NCBI GenBank assembly: GCA_014116815.1
Contig: JACGYV010000041.1
Coordinates: forward strand, 1-11,565
Reading direction: 5' to 3'
Origin: Holosporaceae bacterium 'Namur'
GTDB taxonomy: Bacteria; Pseudomonadota; Alphaproteobacteria; Rickettsiales; Midichloriaceae
DNA: 11,565 bases
In this document: positions 1 through 8,127 of the stretch, piece after piece
Position numbering within the stretch: the first letter of the stretch is position 1
Layout: each line of letters starts with the position of its first letter
The notes under the pieces: model-generated
What the model was told of the DNA's origin: nothing
The model's input: only the letters and a program-made list of their open reading frames with translations
The model's database searches: none
Position numbers and translations under genes: made by a program

Positions 1-57
1 GTATAACATAACTACATATCTTATTATTTCACCAGGGTACCTATGCCTCTTATACAT
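1..57 (-). CDS. IS6-family transposase, N-terminal 19 codons (runs off left edge)
   Basis: Reading the minus strand from an ATG at 57-55, the reading frame stays open to the window edge and gives a peptide containing KRHRYPGEII and ending VVMLY. This matches the start of IS6/IS26-family transposases, which open with a basic stretch, then (Y/F)P.(E/D)II, then a hydrophobic helix before the RD motif. The catalytic DDE residues lie outside the window. An AGG about 10 nt upstream of the ATG could be the ribosome binding site. The 5' leader back to the proposed IS terminus (126-58) is about 70 nt, which is normal for this family. The identification rests on 19 residues, so it is motif recognition rather than an alignment. 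Confidence 0.6.
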   Translation of the reverse strand, partial: MYKRHRYPGEIIRYVVMLY

Positions 58-94
58 TACTAGACCTATATAATTTTATTTTAATATTATATAC

Positions 95-118
95 TAACTT
101 AACTAAAAGGTTAAGTTG
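95..118. repeat. 8-bp inverted repeat next to the IS6 terminus
   Basis: AACTTAAC at 96-103 and GTTAAGTT at 110-117 are exact reverse complements around a 6-nt loop. The hairpin lies just inside the proposed IS6 terminus and overlaps the stop codon of the truncated Tn3 transposase (113-111, minus). It is AT-rich and has no clean T-run on either side, so it would be a weak terminator at best. It may simply be subterminal structure of the insertion sequence. Confidence 0.4.
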
Positions 119-1733
119 ACGGTACCGTTGTATGCAGTTCTTTTTTGAGATAAGCAATAAAATTATCAGGTTTACTAGGTAGCCTGACTAAGTCGCAATA
201 TTCGTCTATTTCCTGATAAAATTGCTCCCAAGTAATCAATTGCTTATTAGGATTATCATATGTATTTGCCCCCTCTACGTAAACATCTCCGCAATTTAAG
301 TCATCAACCGCAAGGCTAAGTATAGCTAACTCATAATATTTTCTATTAATTTGTGTGAATTTACTTCCCTTAGTCCTACCTGTAACTATTTTGAACCATT
401 TTTCAGGTAACCATGTCAAATCAAGTATTGCATTTTTACCTTGGGGATCTTGATAATTTATATCTAACCATTCTTTATGAGAATTTTTATGGCTTTTTAT
501 AAAGTAAAATGCTTGCTCTAATGAACAATCTTGTGATGCAGATTTTATTTCCAGATGACCAAGAAGCTGAAAAATAAGGTAGCGTTTATTATTATATGGA
601 TGCACCATAAATGAAAGATAATTATCATTTGAATAAGCCATATAATTCTGACATCTTAAGATAATCTTATCAGCATCCTCATTAGTGTATTTTTCTATTA
701 TGACTGATTGCTCTTGAGGTAACTTACTTTCCTTTAATTCAATTAATATTTGATATAAAAAGTTGATCAATGTATCTGTTTCTGGCGCATGTTCTAAACG
801 GTATTTATCTAGGCTTTGTTTTCCATCGCTATGTAACTTTTTTATCCATCTTATTAAGATAGTGGTAATATCGTCAATGGCGCTAGAAGTTTTAAAAATA
901 ATTAGTATTACAGCTAAGCTGTACCTTTTATTTGGTGTAAGTTTGCGCATATCAGCGGCATCCATTGATATTGCTTCACTAACAAATTGTTCCACTCTGT
1001 GTGAGGGTATAAAATTAATATCTGTATTAATATTCTGGCGCAATTTTTTAAGATACTTCAAGTGTTCAATAAATATTCTAACCCCGCTTGCAGTAGGCCC
1101 CTTTGGTTCTTGCTTCAGTAGATGCCAATTGCTTGTTTCATTTACAAGGTTAACATAGAATAAGTTGTCAATCAGCTCTTTGCTTTCTAAAGATAAAGAA
1201 GCCATTACTTTCCTATAGTATTGCTCATTAGCTATTTTTCTTGATGCTCTAGCTAATCTTAATAATGTAGGAAACGCGGGCAATTCAAATCTTGCTTTTA
1301 TTAATTCTTCTATCATATCATTGACTATATCAGCCAGATTCTCTTTAACATATGCAGATTTAATAGCTGCCTTCTTCATACATTCTTTACGAGCTACCTT
1401 ATCGGAACTTACCTGCAAATAATCTCTAATAACTTTAATATGCCGTTTACGAGTTTTAGATTTATAGTAAGCATCTAACAAGGGTTCTCCTTGTAGATTA
1501 AATACTTGAGCAATATGCAATTTAATTTGGGAAGGCACCTTGTTTATAGCAATAGGATACCCTAGACACTGATAACATTTTAATGTAATCATAAACCCTA
1601 ATTGAGTTGGTGTTGAACTCATTCTTTTTGTTAAGATTAATTCATTTTCAGTAGGGGTAAAATTTATTTCAAGCTCATTAACTGAGAAAGTAGATTTCAA
1701 ACGAGGATAGGCTGTTTCATGAATGGCAGTCAT
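111..1733 (-). pseudogene. tnpA: Tn3-family transposase, 3'-truncated (N-terminal DUF4158 and middle region only)
   Basis: The 540-aa product matches the first half of Tn3-family TnpA proteins, which are usually near 1000 aa. The N-terminal DUF4158-type region holds the R-x-x-x-P-x-x-LGFMI block around residues 37-48. A helical middle region follows, then the conserved NRKYYELAIL...CGDVYVEGANTYDNP segment around residues 463-492. The DDE catalytic domain (DDE_Tnp_Tn3), which begins after this point in full-length proteins, is absent. The frame ends in residues that appear to come from the adjacent IS6 end. The start at 1733 is supported by AGGAGA (1744-1739, minus) about 5 nt upstream. It is transcribed away from the ankyrin gene. 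Without the catalytic domain it cannot transpose DNA; a residual end-binding role is conceivable but unsupported. Confidence 0.85.
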
Positions 1734-1783
1734 ACTTTTCTCCTAACAAGTTTAAAATTTAAATAAGTTAGATAGATTTATAC

Positions 1784-1811
1784 ATGGCTAAAATCTGTAA
1801 GTTATAGCCAT
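1784..1811. repeat. Inverted repeat in divergent spacer (ATGGCTA / TAGCCAT)
   Basis: ATGGCTA at 1784-1790 and TAGCCAT at 1805-1811 are perfect reverse complements with a 14-nt gap. It lies about 50 bp upstream of the Tn3 transposase start, between two divergent genes, where an operator or recombination half-sites would be plausible. I see no match to a known Tn3-family 38-bp terminal repeat or res site. Confidence 0.4.
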
Positions 1812-1818
1812 ACAATTT

Positions 1819-1847
1819 TCAAATTTTAAAAGCTAGAAAAAATTTGA
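1819..1847. repeat. 9-bp inverted repeat in divergent spacer
   Basis: TCAAATTTT at 1819-1827 and AAAATTTGA at 1839-1847 are exact reverse complements with an 11-nt gap. Together with the inverted repeat at 1784-1811 it fills the middle of the 202-bp spacer (1734-1935) between the Tn3 transposase and the ankyrin gene. It may be an operator or a cruciform. No T-run follows directly on either strand, so a terminator is unlikely. I found no convincing -35/-10 pair for either flanking gene in this spacer. Confidence 0.4.
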
Positions 1848-1924
1848 GTTTACTCTATAGTTAAAAAAAGTTCCTCTTATTGAGCACCAACAATGTGCAG
1901 ATTAAATATTGTATTATTAATAGC

Positions 1925-1930
1925 AGGAGA
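1925..1930 (+). promoter_or_regulatory. Ribosome binding site of the ankyrin/TPR gene
   Basis: AGGAGA lies 5 nt upstream of the ATG at 1936. It is a strong Shine-Dalgarno sequence for this AT-rich genome and fixes the start of the 895-aa product. Confidence 0.75.
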
Positions 1931-1935
1931 AACAT

Positions 1936-4623
1936 ATGTTGAAAAAATATATAGAATCCTTAAGAAAGGACATATTTAATAATCAAGAAACAAAAAAAGA
2001 AGTTTTTTTTATTTTATTAAAAAGAGCTGAGATAAGTACAATAGAATTATACTTGTATGGTTGGGAAGATTTAGTTGTTAATATACCTGCCCAAGAGATG
2101 TTTGGCAAAGTAGCAATTAATGTAGTCCGCAAAAATGAAGGACTTAATACTATTAAGTTTCTAATAGAAAAATGCGGATATAAATTTAGAGAAATTTATG
2201 ATCCTGGCCATTGTAATCTCTTACAAGAAGCATGTTTATATAATGCTATCGATATAGTAAAATATTTATTAGAAAAAGGATTTAACCCTAATACTCAAGA
2301 TACACTAGGGATAACTCCACTTCATAGAGCAATTCATACTGACAGCAAAGAATTAATTTCTCTCTTATATAGTAAGGGGGCTAATTTAAATACCAAGGAT
2401 AAACAGGGTTTAACCCCCTTACATACCGCTGCAATAAACTTAAAAAGCAATGCACTAATTGAACTCAGGAGATTGAAAGCAAATGCAAGGATAAAAGAAA
2501 AGAATGGAATGGATTATTTGCAACTTAGCAAGGCTGTAAAAGAAGGGAGAATTAAAGTTGCAAAACAATATGAACTTGGTGATCAACAAAAACAGGATAA
2601 TGAGTTTCGAGAAATTGATGGTTTATCTCAATATTATAAGGCCCTTCTTGAGAAAAAAATTTTTCAAAAGAAGTTTGAAGATGCTAGGGAGTTGCTAGAG
2701 ACTGCTTACACTTTAAACAAAACTAATTCTTTTTTGCTTTCTACCTTAGTGGATTGCTTTGTTGTTTCAAAATCTATCAATGCAAAGCAATTAGGTATAT
2801 ATCTAGACCATCTAATCAACAAATATAAACTATCTAAAAACTATATAATAATAGGTTATTTTCATGTATGTGAGGTTCTAAAGAATATAGGAGGATACTC
2901 AGCAATAGAGCAGTTTATTGACTTTGCAATAAAAATGGTTAGCTCTTTTGAAGAGAGAGAAGTTAAAAATATTTCAATAAGTGAGCTATATAATCATGCT
3001 TGCAGCTTATATTTTGAATTAGGCTCCTACCAGAAAGTGGTAGTGACTGCACAACTAGGTCTTAAATATTGTCTACCTAATGAGGATAAGCGTATAGTCG
3101 GGTTTCTTCATTATAATTTAGGGCGCGCGCAATTTAACTTGTTTAATGTGGAGAGTGCTTATAGTAATTTTGAAGCCGCATTTTCGCTGGTTGAAGATGA
3201 TATTGATATCTTTAATTCATTTCTCTCAAGGTTAATTGAAAGGAAAGAATATGATAAAGCATTAAGAATATCAACTCAGTCTAAATGTAATATATATCCT
3301 GAACTAAGTATTACTTATATCAAATTACTAAAAGGGGATATAACATGGGAGTTAGCTCTAAAAGAAGCAAGCAATAGGAAATATTTAAACGATAACTTTT
3401 CTTATTCCTTAGCCCTTGATATTCAAACAATATGTCATCATAGACTAGGCAACCATGATTTAGCATTATTATGTATAAAAGAATCCTTTAAGCACATAAG
3501 TGCACAAAAAAATATCAATTTAGACCATGCTATTATAAAATATCTTCACAATACTATAAGCTATGGCTTTAAGGAAGAGGGACTAAAATTTATAGAAACT
3601 ACTAAAGACGTTTACCAAAATAATTATCGAAATAATACTTTCATAAAAATTTTTAAAGCTTTAACTTATGTAGAGAACTCAAGGATTGAAGAAGCTATCA
3701 ACATAACATTAGAGCTATCAAGCTTTAATATTAACTCCCAGTTACTTGTAGGATTATATACTTCCTGTTCCTGTTTAGTTATTGCTCAGCATGACTCAGA
3801 TAGATATGATCTTGCTCAAAACCTTTTAGAAAAAGTTTTAGAATTAGATCCATCTAACCTGTCTGCAATTTTATATAAAGCTTTAATTTTATTTCTTAGA
3901 GGTAAAACGAGTGAAGCTAATATAGGTCTTAGTGATCTGGATGAGAACCTTGTTTTACAAATCGCAAAAAGTGAGGATTTTCTTTTAGAAGGGGCGGAGG
4001 AAGAAGTAATTGGCGCTGAACTTTTTGACCCAGTAAAAATACACCTTTACTTTCAGAAGCAAAAACAACAAGCAATAACCGCTACTGCTAATGCTATACA
4101 TAAAGAAACAGAACCCATAACATCTTGGTGCATTAGCTCTAAAGTATATAGAGAAAATACAGAGGGTGTCGTCCATATAGATAATGAGTTATTCAGTGAT
4201 TACTACGCCTTAATTGATCCAGGTATATCTAATAAACTAGATAACCAGACTTTAAAACAGTGCCAAAATGCATTGGAAAAAGGGGTATGTTATAGAAAGG
4301 TTGGACAAAATGGTGTTAAGTTTATAAATAATGGTCCTATTGAGCTTAAGATACATGGGGATACTAGGTTATATACTACTCAAGTTTTCATTAATGAAGA
4401 TGGCAAAAAACTAGTTATATTTGATGAGCTAGGACATCATAAATCAATTAAAAGGATAAGTAATAGAAATTTTAGCATTACAAATATAAAAGTACCTAAT
4501 CAGAAAAGTAGTGAAATAGTATGTTCCACACAATCTGAGGATCCTGTCCACGACACACCTATACCTCAATTTATTGAGAAGATAAAAGTAATACCGGATT
4601 TAGGGACCCGTGGGTTTTATTAG
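1936..4623 (+). CDS. Ankyrin-repeat and TPR protein with compact C-terminal domain; candidate effector or toxin-like cargo
   Basis: The protein has 895 aa and no evident signal peptide or membrane segment. Residues 1-90 are a lysine-rich, helical lead-in. Ankyrin repeats span about 93-190, with clear TPLH motifs at 127-130 and 160-163 and the (K)GANLNTKDKQG turn at 148-158. From about 230 to 700 the sequence is helical with TPR-like pairs, for example around FEDARELLETAYTLNK, LGRAQFNLFNVESAYSNF and AQNLLEKVLELDPSNLSAILYKALI. Residues 726-840 form a compact domain with a Trp-containing start (TSWCIS), a helical YALIDPGI...LEKGV block, and then a beta-rich NGVKFI...IELKIHGDTRLYTTQVF...GKKLVIFDE segment. 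The last part resembles a RelE/HigB-like toxin sheet (inference only). Repeat-rich proteins of this kind are common host-interaction effectors in Rickettsiales. The gene stands alone next to transposon debris and interrupts the traG region, which suggests cargo. I do not recognise a named gene. Confidence 0.85.
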   Translation: MLKKYIESLRKDIFNNQETKKEVFFILLKRAEISTIELYLYGWEDLVVNIPAQEMFGKVAINVVRKNEGLNTIKFLIEKCGYKFREIYDPGHCNLLQEACLYNAIDIVKYLLEKGFNPNTQDTLGITPLHRAIHTDSKELISLLYSKGANLNTKDKQGLTPLHTAAINLKSNALIELRRLKANARIKEKNGMDYLQLSKAVKEGRIKVAKQYELGDQQKQDNEFREIDGLSQYYKALLEKKIFQKKFEDARELLETAYTLNKTNSFLLSTLVDCFVVSKSINAKQLGIYLDHLINKYKLSKNYIIIGYFHVCEVLKNIGGYSAIEQFIDFAIKMVSSFEEREVKNISISELYNHACSLYFELGSYQKVVVTAQLGLKYCLPNEDKRIVGFLHYNLGRAQFNLFNVESAYSNFEAAFSLVEDDIDIFNSFLSRLIERKEYDKALRISTQSKCNIYPELSITYIKLLKGDITWELALKEASNRKYLNDNFSYSLALDIQTICHHRLGNHDLALLCIKESFKHISAQKNINLDHAIIKYLHNTISYGFKEEGLKFIETTKDVYQNNYRNNTFIKIFKALTYVENSRIEEAINITLELSSFNINSQLLVGLYTSCSCLVIAQHDSDRYDLAQNLLEKVLELDPSNLSAILYKALILFLRGKTSEANIGLSDLDENLVLQIAKSEDFLLEGAEEEVIGAELFDPVKIHLYFQKQKQQAITATANAIHKETEPITSWCISSKVYRENTEGVVHIDNELFSDYYALIDPGISNKLDNQTLKQCQNALEKGVCYRKVGQNGVKFINNGPIELKIHGDTRLYTTQVFINEDGKKLVIFDELGHHKSIKRISNRNFSITNIKVPNQKSSEIVCSTQSEDPVHDTPIPQFIEKIKVIPDLGTRGFY

Positions 4624-4656
4624 CAGTCCTGACTGGCGTCACCTTTGAAAAATGAC

Positions 4657-4696
4657 ACATCTTTTTAAATAACATTATATTATTTAAGAAAGATGT
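4657..4696. repeat. 40-bp near-perfect inverted repeat at the traG truncation junction
   Basis: The left arm at 4657-4672 (ACATCTTTTTAAATAA) pairs with the right arm at 4680-4696 over 16 base pairs with one bulged base, around the 7-nt loop CATTATA. It sits 33 nt after the ankyrin-gene stop. Its right arm contains the apparent start codon of the TraG fragment (4693-4695). A CCC and then six T follow at 4700-4705, so it could act as an intrinsic terminator for the ankyrin gene. It could equally be a transposon or MITE end or a Rickettsia-type palindromic element marking the rearrangement. Confidence 0.7.
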
Positions 4697-5868
4697 CCCT
4701 TTTTTACCAGGATCCCGGCCAGACCTCTAATTTATCTACCCAGGCCGGATACTCTAAGGCTAAAGGATATGAACAAATTGGTCAGTTCATGGATTCGCAT
4801 AACATTAACGAAGGACACGGGGTAAACTTCAGCAAGGATGCATCTACTGAAGAGAGGGAGGCGTTCCATAGAGCACAACAAGGTTTAAGGGAGTTTGCAA
4901 AAGCTCATAATGTTGATACTTCGACTGCATTCGGTATGGCAATCGGGCTTAATGCAAATGCAGGAGCTAGTACAGGTAAAAAAGGCGGAGCAAGTGCAGG
5001 GTTTAATATAAACGGAGGTTTAAGCGGAAATGCAGATTCCAGAAGCAGCCATAGTAATTCCGATTCTGAAAAAGTAAATATCTCCCAAAATTTATCTAAA
5101 GATTTGACTACTGTTGCTAACGCAGTGAAGAATAATAGGATAGAACTTAGTGATTCTCACGGTAATGTTTTAAATAAAGGAATAAATCAAAATTTCTCCG
5201 AAGCGGATAGATTCGAAGAGCAGAGCAGAGTTTATTACGATGCTGCAAAAGGTTTTAATAAGCAAGCTCAACATGTGAGTAGCAATACAACCTCAACACA
5301 AAGAGAGTTAATTCCTGATATTATAAATCATGCAGCAGATATTAGAGAAACGATAACCGGTAGACCAATGGGTAAATTAAAAGCTGCCGAGATAGTCAGT
5401 AATCCGGATAAGTACCCTGAGCAATATAATTTAATAATGAGTCATTATGAACATAGTCAATCGGGTACTCAGCAATTAAGTAATCTAACTGCTTTTAATC
5501 AGCATGCGGCGAATTTAGGGGTATCAAACTTAGAAACTCAATATGAACAAAAAGCTAATAATATGAGAAATACGAGCAATGAGAAGATACAGCATGACGA
5601 TAGTATAGTTCAAAGCAAATTTGAGAATGCAACTAAAGGCAAGGCTATAAAACATGAAGGGTTACAAGAGGATGTAAATAATAAACTTAAGGATAATAGT
5701 ACACGAATACATAATACGGAAATTGATAAAGCAGGAGTGCGGAACGAAGTGCAAGACAAGCTAAAAGATGATGCATTTATAAGCCGAGTTAAAACTGTAA
5801 AAAATAGCATAAAAGGGGCATTTAAAAACCCTGAAAGCTCAAAAAGTAATTTTAATAATGAGGAATAA
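4693..5868 (+). CDS. traG: TraG-type mating-pair/entry-exclusion protein, C-terminal fragment (5'-truncated)
   Basis: The 391-aa product resembles the hydrophilic C-terminal half of F-type TraG, which is about 900 aa when complete and starts with a multi-spanning membrane domain (TraG_N). No membrane segment is present here. Visible features are a FAKAHNVDTSTAFGMAIG block near residues 68-85, a Gly/Ala/Asn/Ser-rich stretch at about 86-125 as in TraG tails, and a long polar helical region to the end. In F, the N-terminal part assembles the pilus and the C-terminal part stabilises mating pairs in the periplasm. The start at 4693 lies inside an inverted-repeat arm with no separate Shine-Dalgarno sequence, so this is probably an accidental start after loss of the 5' half; the next in-frame Met is residue 33. 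It ends 2 nt before the RHH gene, as an operon remnant. Assignment rests on pattern and position. Confidence 0.65.
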   Translation: MSLFYQDPGQTSNLSTQAGYSKAKGYEQIGQFMDSHNINEGHGVNFSKDASTEEREAFHRAQQGLREFAKAHNVDTSTAFGMAIGLNANAGASTGKKGGASAGFNINGGLSGNADSRSSHSNSDSEKVNISQNLSKDLTTVANAVKNNRIELSDSHGNVLNKGINQNFSEADRFEEQSRVYYDAAKGFNKQAQHVSSNTTSTQRELIPDIINHAADIRETITGRPMGKLKAAEIVSNPDKYPEQYNLIMSHYEHSQSGTQQLSNLTAFNQHAANLGVSNLETQYEQKANNMRNTSNEKIQHDDSIVQSKFENATKGKAIKHEGLQEDVNNKLKDNSTRIHNTEIDKAGVRNEVQDKLKDDAFISRVKTVKNSIKGAFKNPESSKSNFNNEE

Positions 5869-5870
5869 AT

Positions 5871-6218
5871 ATGGGGTTATTTGAGGATATGGAGAATAAA
5901 GATGTGGTAGTAAGGCTCCGTCTTTCAAAAACTAACTATGAGCATATTAAAAAAGAAGCTAGCTTATCTCACCTAAATATTAGTGATTACATTAGGATTA
6001 GGTTATTTGATTTTGAACAATTACTACAAGGAAGAGAAAAAAAAGATAATAAAAATAGATTTAATTGCGACCATGATAGAGAAATGATGCGGCTAATGGT
6101 CAGAGCATGTAGTCTCATACAAGCACTTGCCGATAAATCCTTAGAAGATGAGGAGACTGAGGAGTTAGAAAATGATGCCATAACTTTATTAAGAAAATGG
6201 GGTTATGAAAATGACTAA
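5871..6218 (+). CDS. Ribbon-helix-helix protein, candidate relaxosome accessory factor (TrwA/TraY/MobC-like)
   Basis: The 115-aa protein begins with a ribbon-helix-helix pattern: beta strand DVVVRLRLSK (11-20), helix A (about 20-32), a turn, then helix B starting at NISDYIRIRLF (36-46). A charged, helical C-terminus follows, with acidic residues near 91-103. RHH proteins beside conjugation genes typically bind oriT, stimulate relaxase nicking and repress their own operon (TrwA, TraY, MobC). Position supports this: it starts 2 nt after the traG fragment and overlaps the coupling-protein gene, giving the R388-like order RHH - coupling protein - relaxase. AGGA at 5861-5864 serves as ribosome binding site. 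An antitoxin or plain operon repressor is the alternative; no toxin partner is adjacent. Confidence 0.7.
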   Translation: MGLFEDMENKDVVVRLRLSKTNYEHIKKEASLSHLNISDYIRIRLFDFEQLLQGREKKDNKNRFNCDHDREMMRLMVRACSLIQALADKSLEDEETEELENDAITLLRKWGYEND

Positions 6219-8127
6219 GTCTTTAGTTAGAGGCGGTCAGCTAATACTTCATTCGGTTAGAATGCTAAAGCAGGTATTTGTAACCTTGCTTAGGTGGGGA
6301 TTAGTATTAATGTGTATAGCTACCGTCTACTTTTGTTGTCTTAAAATAAGCCTTTATCATATTAAGGTTTTATATTGGTTTTATCTGGCTGACCTTGGTG
6401 CAAAGCTCGGGAAGTATAATAATATAATACAGATTGAAAGCCCTGACGGGGAGCCGATGGCATTAAAAATTATAGATATAATAACTAATCCTCAGCTGAT
6501 ATGGGTTAAGAACTATACAATACAAGCTTTTTTAGAGAGTTTAAGTTTAGCGACCATTATTACCGGAATTTCAATTATAATATTACTCTGGTTGTTTTCT
6601 AAGAAAGGCTCCAATGTAAGTAAAGACGAAGAGATTAGAGGGCAGGGATTAATTAATAGTGATACGCTTAAAAAGCTAATAGAAAGCTATAATCATAAGA
6701 AGAAATATAAACCGTATAAGTTAGCAAGCATTCCTTATCCCGCTTATACGGAAACTATGCATACATTAATTACCGGAAGTACCGGTTCCGGAAAAACAAT
6801 ACTGATAAGCGACCTTATAAATCAGATTAAAGCTCGAGGGGATAAGGCTATAATATATGATAAAATGGGAGTATATAGGGAAAGGTTTTTTGATAAAAGT
6901 AAAGATGTTATACTAAACCCTTTCGATAAGGATGCTAGGCCGTGGAACATTTTCAAGGAAGTAAGTATAGCTGCAAACTTTGACGCTATAGCATCGGCAT
7001 TTATCCCGATGGAGAAAGGAAATAACGACCCGTTTTGGGTGAGAGCTGCAAGAACGATATTTGCAGAAGTATGCAGTTCACTGTTTGAAAAACAAGGAGT
7101 AAGTAATCAGGAGCTGGTGGATATTTTACTTAAAAAGAGTTTAAGCGAGGCGGCAGCATTAGTAAAAGGTACGGCTGCGCAAGCAATTATTGATGAGCAA
7201 TCACCTAAGACTGCTTTAAGTGTAATGTCTATGCTTGCTACTTATTTAAAATGTTTAAAATACTTAAAAGATGAAGGAGAGGTTTTTTCAATTAGAGATT
7301 GGATAATGGATGATAAAACAAGTGGTTGTGTATTTTTATCTTCTACAGGGGAACTACATGCAACTCTAACCCCGTTAATATCTGCATGGATTGAAATAGC
7401 TACTAACAGTATTTTATCACTTGATAGATCAAGAGATCGTAAGATTTGGATCATACTTGATGAATTACCTTCACTACATATGCTGCCGAGTTTACAGCAG
7501 GGACTCGCCGAAGTAAGGCAGTTCGGAGGTTGCTTTGTGCTTAGTATACAATCTATCTCACAACTAAGGGATAGATACGGCCATAACGGAGCACAAACTT
7601 TAAGCTCATTATGTAATAACAGGGTATATTTAAGAGCAGGGGATTCAGATTCTGCCAGGTGGTATTCAGAGAATATCGGGGTAACCGAAATTGAGGAATT
7701 TAGAGAAGGTTTATCTTATGGAGCTCATGAAATGAGGGACGGAGTAAGCGTTAATAAACAAAAGATTACTAAGCATATAGTTTTATCCTCCGAGATTACC
7801 GGATTAAACAGTAAAGAAGGATACTTTAGTATGGCTGAAGGGTTCCCTATAGCTAAGGTAGCATTTGAGTATAAAGATTGGCCGGCAGTAAATAAGAAAG
7901 AGGTAATAGAGATTAAAGAAGAAAGTAGTTCTGAGAATGATAATGCTGTTTTCCAAACTGAAGTAGTACATGAAGATAACCATAGTTTAAATCATGAAAC
8001 GGTTAGTGAAGTAATAGAAGTAAAACAAGAGGAAGAACAATTGCCAAAGCAAGATAAAAAGAGGAAATCAAGACTTTTAAAACAATTGATAGAAAACCAA
8101 GAAATAGAAGATAGGGATAATGAGTAG
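6205..8127 (+). CDS. traD: Type IV coupling protein, TraD/TrwB family (VirD4-like ATPase)
   Basis: This 640-aa inner-membrane ATPase would link the relaxosome to the type IV secretion channel and drive DNA transfer. Two N-terminal membrane segments lie at about 24-45 and 112-132, with a short periplasmic loop between. Walker A is GSTGSGKT (191-198) and Walker B is KIWIILDE (413-420). The blocks NPFDKDARPWNIF (238-250), DPFWVRAART (275-284) and the GGCFVLSIQSISQLRDRYG segment fit the TrwB/TraD AAD-binding family rather than Ti-type TraG. A charged tail rich in Glu and Lys (about 565-640) may be the relaxosome-contact region. The start overlaps the upstream gene; ATG at 6205 or 6211 are both possible, the latter in an ATGACTAA overlap that suggests translational coupling. 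It is complete and intact. Its length is close to F TraD (about 717 aa) and longer than TrwB (about 507 aa). Confidence 0.92.
   Translation: MKMTKSLVRGGQLILHSVRMLKQVFVTLLRWGLVLMCIATVYFCCLKISLYHIKVLYWFYLADLGAKLGKYNNIIQIESPDGEPMALKIIDIITNPQLIWVKNYTIQAFLESLSLATIITGISIIILLWLFSKKGSNVSKDEEIRGQGLINSDTLKKLIESYNHKKKYKPYKLASIPYPAYTETMHTLITGSTGSGKTILISDLINQIKARGDKAIIYDKMGVYRERFFDKSKDVILNPFDKDARPWNIFKEVSIAANFDAIASAFIPMEKGNNDPFWVRAARTIFAEVCSSLFEKQGVSNQELVDILLKKSLSEAAALVKGTAAQAIIDEQSPKTALSVMSMLATYLKCLKYLKDEGEVFSIRDWIMDDKTSGCVFLSSTGELHATLTPLISAWIEIATNSILSLDRSRDRKIWIILDELPSLHMLPSLQQGLAEVRQFGGCFVLSIQSISQLRDRYGHNGAQTLSSLCNNRVYLRAGDSDSARWYSENIGVTEIEEFREGLSYGAHEMRDGVSVNKQKITKHIVLSSEITGLNSKEGYFSMAEGFPIAKVAFEYKDWPAVNKKEVIEIKEESSSENDNAVFQTEVVHEDNHSLNHETVSEVIEVKQEEEQLPKQDKKRKSRLLKQLIENQEIEDRDNE

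Larger units (their letters stand above)
1..126 (-). mobile_element. Partial IS6-family insertion sequence, 5' end
   Basis: The minus strand at 126-110 reads GGTACCGTCAACTTAAC. This fits the terminal repeat style of IS6 elements (GG..C.GT followed by A-rich sequence) and lies about 70 nt upstream of the transposase ATG at 57. The Tn3 transposase frame next to it loses its homology at the same point: its last residues (VPST) and its stop codon are encoded by this sequence. I infer that the IS inserted into the Tn3 gene here. IS6 elements make 8-bp target duplications, so the left copy would be 127-134, with its partner outside the window. The exact boundary is a prediction. Confidence 0.5.

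Noticed and set aside
119..128. Perfect 10-bp palindrome ACGGTACCGT
   Set aside because: It is better explained as the IS6 terminus meeting its target than as an independent operator.
763..1158. 131-codon plus-strand frame inside the Tn3 transposase gene
   Set aside because: It lies opposite conserved transposase sequence and has no family resemblance or ribosome binding site.
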